In this document: piece after piece, positions 31,154 to 33,942 of the stretch
How the letters are laid out: the number at the start of each line of letters is the position of its first letter
Position numbering within the stretch: the stretch's first letter is position 1
Origin: an uncultured Saprospiraceae bacterium
GTDB lineage: Bacteria; Bacteroidota; Bacteroidia; Chitinophagales; Saprospiraceae
Length of the DNA stretch: 33,942 bases
NCBI GenBank assembly: GCA_947311105.1
Contig: CAMZKG010000193.1
Span: forward strand, 1-33,942
Direction: 5' to 3'
Translations under genes and position numbers: made by a program
Notes under the pieces: generated by a model
The model's input: the letters and a program-made list of their open reading frames with translations, nothing else
What the model was told of the DNA's origin: nothing
Database searches by the model: none

Positions 31154-33942
31154 ATGAAAAAGTTTTTACTGCTAGTTCTGTTACTAGCCGCTATTGGAGT
31201 TGAATTACTCCATGGACAGACAACTATGAGTGAATTCATAGGTGTTAATATTCGAGCAAAGGATGCTTATCCACAAGGTTTTGGCAAATTTGGCATACTA
31301 AGAGAGTATCACGAGTGGGCATCGGATATAGGTTATGATGATGATAATATCATTAACTGCCCCCAAAGAAAGCTTAAACTTAATCCTGCAGCAAATGATC
31401 CTTCGACTTTATTGAATTTTGATGGATTTTATAGTGCTTACGCAGGTCAGGCTTACCCGACACTTAAAGGGCTCGCCCCAGAAATGCGGGGACTTCAATC
31501 TTATGGTGGTGGGGTTGTATTAGAGCAAAAACCGTTTTGTCAAGGTCTAGAAGGTTTAGTTGGTTATGGTGACGGTTCAGGGAGATTTAGTTTGGGTGCA
31601 CTGAACCAAAGTGCAGGAACGTTTGCCCCTACGGTAAATGGCTTTTATGATGGAATTGTATCGGCAACAGTTTCCCCTGGAGAATCGTATGCTGGAAGTG
31701 TTACTATACAGCTTCCTAATGATGGAACAAATTTACTCTATGATGGCAAAGAATACTTTTTGCGTATTTGGGTTGATTTTAATGAAAATGGAGAATTTAA
31801 AAACAAATATATCGAACTAGATATGGCTGAATTTCCGACACTAGGCAAAGGGGAGAGTGTTTCTGTTACTGGCGCTGCAAACCACTCATTTCTAGATGAG
31901 TCAGGAGCTGAAGCGACTGATAACTTCCTTAAGTTGGATGAAAATAACTTCACTCAAAATAATAACTTTACCAAAACAATTGACTATGATTTTAAAATTC
32001 CGCCAGGAACAAATCCAGGTCTAATAAAAATGCGTGTCGCCTTCACCGCTGCCAGTCCAGAGTCCTATGATCCAGCGACTGGGTTGCCAAAATTTTGGCA
32101 GTTGCCGACTCCAACAGGATATGGTTCAAGTGCGATATGGGATGTAGGGTTAGTTGATTGTGGTAATGGATCTAGCTTTACAGTGCCATCATGGAATGAA
32201 TCATATTATGGGGAGTATAATGATATTTTTGGGAAAATAACAAACTTGACACTAAAAAAGGGTTCAAGCGTCTTAATAGATAAGACAATAGCGTATCAAG
32301 ATGCTAACGGAAAGCATCAGAATTTTTTTGATGTCTCAAGCGTAATCTATTTTGATAAGGACTATGAAATACAAGTAGGAAGTAATCTCAATACTGCCTA
32401 TTTTGGTATGTGGTTAATGGATAAGAATGGAGCCTTTGCCCCGATTGTTTCACCTAGCCCAATTAGCGGTTCTCCATTTAGCTTTAGTATTTCTAGTATG
32501 AATCCAAATTTTCCAGCAGGGATGTATCGGGTGAGGATGGTAATAGGAGATGCAAATATAAGTCCAAGCGGTAATTTTGCAGGCGCAATCCGAGATTATT
32601 TGGTTGTACTAGGGAATGACCCTGCGTGCAATGGGATGACTTCTTTGGGGAATATGCCACCTACTAGTCCCGTTACATCTGGTGCAATATTCAAAGATTT
32701 GAAGCTTATTCTTAAAACAGCACAAGATGCACCAGAGACATGGTTAGAATCTGCCAAATGGGCGTCCATGATTACAGCTAAGTATGGAAATAATGATTTA
32801 TATACAGGAGGTTCTAATGACTTGAAAAATGCATTTGCGACCCTTTTTGACGCTAGTGAGTTGCCCCAGTCTGCTAGTGAAAAACGATTTGGACTAGGAT
32901 TGATTGACTATGTAGAAATCGGCAATGAGATGGACAAGTTTTGGCGAGGAGATAAAAGTCTATTGAATTCTGGTGATAATTTGTATCAGATGATACCTAG
33001 ACAATTTGAAGCTTACTTATCAGCTAATTATGATGGAGCGTGTAAGGATCCGATGTTTGAAATAGGGAACAGCGGCGAGTATTATGGGGTCAAAAACATG
33101 GATGACAATATTGATGTTGCTATGGGTGGAATGGCAGGAATGCAAGGTGGTTTTTTAGAAAAAGTGATAGACTTTGCTGTCGCCAATCGTCCGTCATCAT
33201 CATGTAGTCGGGTACTTCCTTTTGATATTATTAATTTGCATCATTATTGTACGACTTTGAATGTTATTGATGAGATGTCGTCAATAGATGATCCCAATAA
33301 TCTCTCGCAAAAATTAACCAATTTTGAAGCAACGTATCAAATATGGGATTGGAATGGCTTTGGTGAAGGTCATGGCGTAAGTCCAGAAGCGGGTGGTTTA
33401 CGCACCTATACTGAGCGGACATTAGAGAAGCTGATGGCGCATGCAGCCAGTAAAGGAGTGTTAGACGAGTTTGTGAATTGCGACGTTTGGATTTCAGAAT
33501 TTGGTTATGACTCATCGCTAGGTGACTTAGATCCCGAAACAATTACTTCGTGGGTGGCTGTTCCCGTAGTGGGTGATAATAGCTTACAAGAGACTCAAGC
33601 ACAATGGAATGTGCGATCATTTTTAGAGTTGTCGGCGGTAAAAGCGGAGTCAAACAATCAGACTATGGAGGTCAATCGAGCAATGATATTTGATTATAGA
33701 GATGATTGGAATCATCCGGCAAACCCAACTTATAACGAGTCTGGATTGCGAAGAGATGGAGAAGTACATAATAGTGAACCCAAAAAATCCTGGTATCACG
33801 TCCAGACCTTACGGAATGTGCTGGGGGGGACTAGCTTTCAGAAAGAAGTTCAAATTCCTGCTATATATAGTTTGACAGATTTGTCAAATGGAATGATTTC
33901 CGTTCCTTCTGCTCCCGCTGGAGCCTGTTATTCCTTATCTGA
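31154..33942 (+). CDS. Large secreted clan GH-A glycoside-hydrolase-like protein with GEVED-type inserts, 3' end outside the window
   Basis: 929 codons are visible with no stop. MKKFLLLVLLLAAIGVELLHGQ is a signal peptide. The first part (IGVNIRAKDAYPQ, FGILREYHEWASD) looks like the first strands of a TIM-barrel hydrolase. Residues about 115-505 are different: GEVED-like segments (YFLRIWVDFNENGEFKNK; a second diverged copy around YFGMWLMDKNGAFAPI). The barrel then resumes, with VEIGNEMDKFW (E592, putative acid/base) and DVWISEFGYD (E782, putative nucleophile), the two glutamates typical of clan GH-A (GH5/GH39 type). The substrate is unknown. A T9SS sorting domain would be expected beyond the window. 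Confidence 0.82.
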   Translation, partial: MKKFLLLVLLLAAIGVELLHGQTTMSEFIGVNIRAKDAYPQGFGKFGILREYHEWASDIGYDDDNIINCPQRKLKLNPAANDPSTLLNFDGFYSAYAGQAYPTLKGLAPEMRGLQSYGGGVVLEQKPFCQGLEGLVGYGDGSGRFSLGALNQSAGTFAPTVNGFYDGIVSATVSPGESYAGSVTIQLPNDGTNLLYDGKEYFLRIWVDFNENGEFKNKYIELDMAEFPTLGKGESVSVTGAANHSFLDESGAEATDNFLKLDENNFTQNNNFTKTIDYDFKIPPGTNPGLIKMRVAFTAASPESYDPATGLPKFWQLPTPTGYGSSAIWDVGLVDCGNGSSFTVPSWNESYYGEYNDIFGKITNLTLKKGSSVLIDKTIAYQDANGKHQNFFDVSSVIYFDKDYEIQVGSNLNTAYFGMWLMDKNGAFAPIVSPSPISGSPFSFSISSMNPNFPAGMYRVRMVIGDANISPSGNFAGAIRDYLVVLGNDPACNGMTSLGNMPPTSPVTSGAIFKDLKLILKTAQDAPETWLESAKWASMITAKYGNNDLYTGGSNDLKNAFATLFDASELPQSASEKRFGLGLIDYVEIGNEMDKFWRGDKSLLNSGDNLYQMIPRQFEAYLSANYDGACKDPMFEIGNSGEYYGVKNMDDNIDVAMGGMAGMQGGFLEKVIDFAVANRPSSSCSRVLPFDIINLHHYCTTLNVIDEMSSIDDPNNLSQKLTNFEATYQIWDWNGFGEGHGVSPEAGGLRTYTERTLEKLMAHAASKGVLDEFVNCDVWISEFGYDSSLGDLDPETITSWVAVPVVGDNSLQETQAQWNVRSFLELSAVKAESNNQTMEVNRAMIFDYRDDWNHPANPTYNESGLRRDGEVHNSEPKKSWYHVQTLRNVLGGTSFQKEVQIPAIYSLTDLSNGMISVPSAPAGACYSLS

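Overview
The window looks like chromosomal DNA of a gliding-type member of the Bacteroidota, probably Saprospiria or a relative. The evidence is two secreted proteins with type IX secretion (T9SS) C-terminal sorting domains, a gldE-gldD pair behind ssb, Bacteroidota-style promoters (TTTG, about 20 bp, TAnnTTTG; textbook example in front of the tRNA-Val) and no clear Shine-Dalgarno sequences. The species cannot be fixed from sequence alone. All statements rest on reading the sequence; no database search was possible.

Layout. 1-390: a 56-bp tandem repeat abutting the open 3' remnant of a broken gene. 397-2073: a secreted MORN-repeat/caspase-fold protease. 2254-4428 (minus): a partial gene duplication, a small AT-rich secreted protein, a small lipoprotein and dnaN. 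4839-9645 (plus): the cell-wall elongation operon mreB-mreC-mreD-mrdA ending in folA. 9737-11626 (minus): a secreted adhesin/Omp28-like T9SS protein. 11831-14488 (plus): a two-gene redox module (FAD/NAD oxidoreductase plus membrane 2x[4Fe-4S] protein). 14482-14802: paired 80-bp inverted-repeat elements and palindromes. 14901-16223 (minus): scpA, tRNA-Val and a DUF493 gene. 16422-18220 (plus): lemA and two TPM-domain genes.

18221-20282 is a 2-kb gene-poor stretch built of repeated intergenic cassettes (hairpin, 44-bp block, about 230-bp block with terminator). It holds two small minus-strand genes: a two-helix membrane protein and a secreted peptide with a duplicated 18-residue unit. Divergent from the peptide gene is a 514-aa helical, probably TPR-like protein with a perfect palindrome in its putative promoter.

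21816-23817 (minus): a DUF2279 protein and an arginyl-tRNA-protein-transferase-like GNAT protein. 23954-28606 (plus): ssb, gldE, gldD, an M28/glutaminyl-cyclase-like lipoprotein and a 2-oxoglutarate/Fe(II) oxygenase. 28800-30935 (minus): a secreted leucine-rich-repeat-like T9SS protein. 31154 to the end (plus): a large secreted clan GH-A glycoside-hydrolase-like protein that runs off the window.

The observations most worth a second look are a family of 12-mers built on CTTGCG followed by an A-run, scattered through genes and spacers and preserved at DNA rather than protein level (a candidate uptake, Chi or KOPS-like signal), and the repeat-cassette/small-peptide/helical-protein island at 18.2-21.8 kb.
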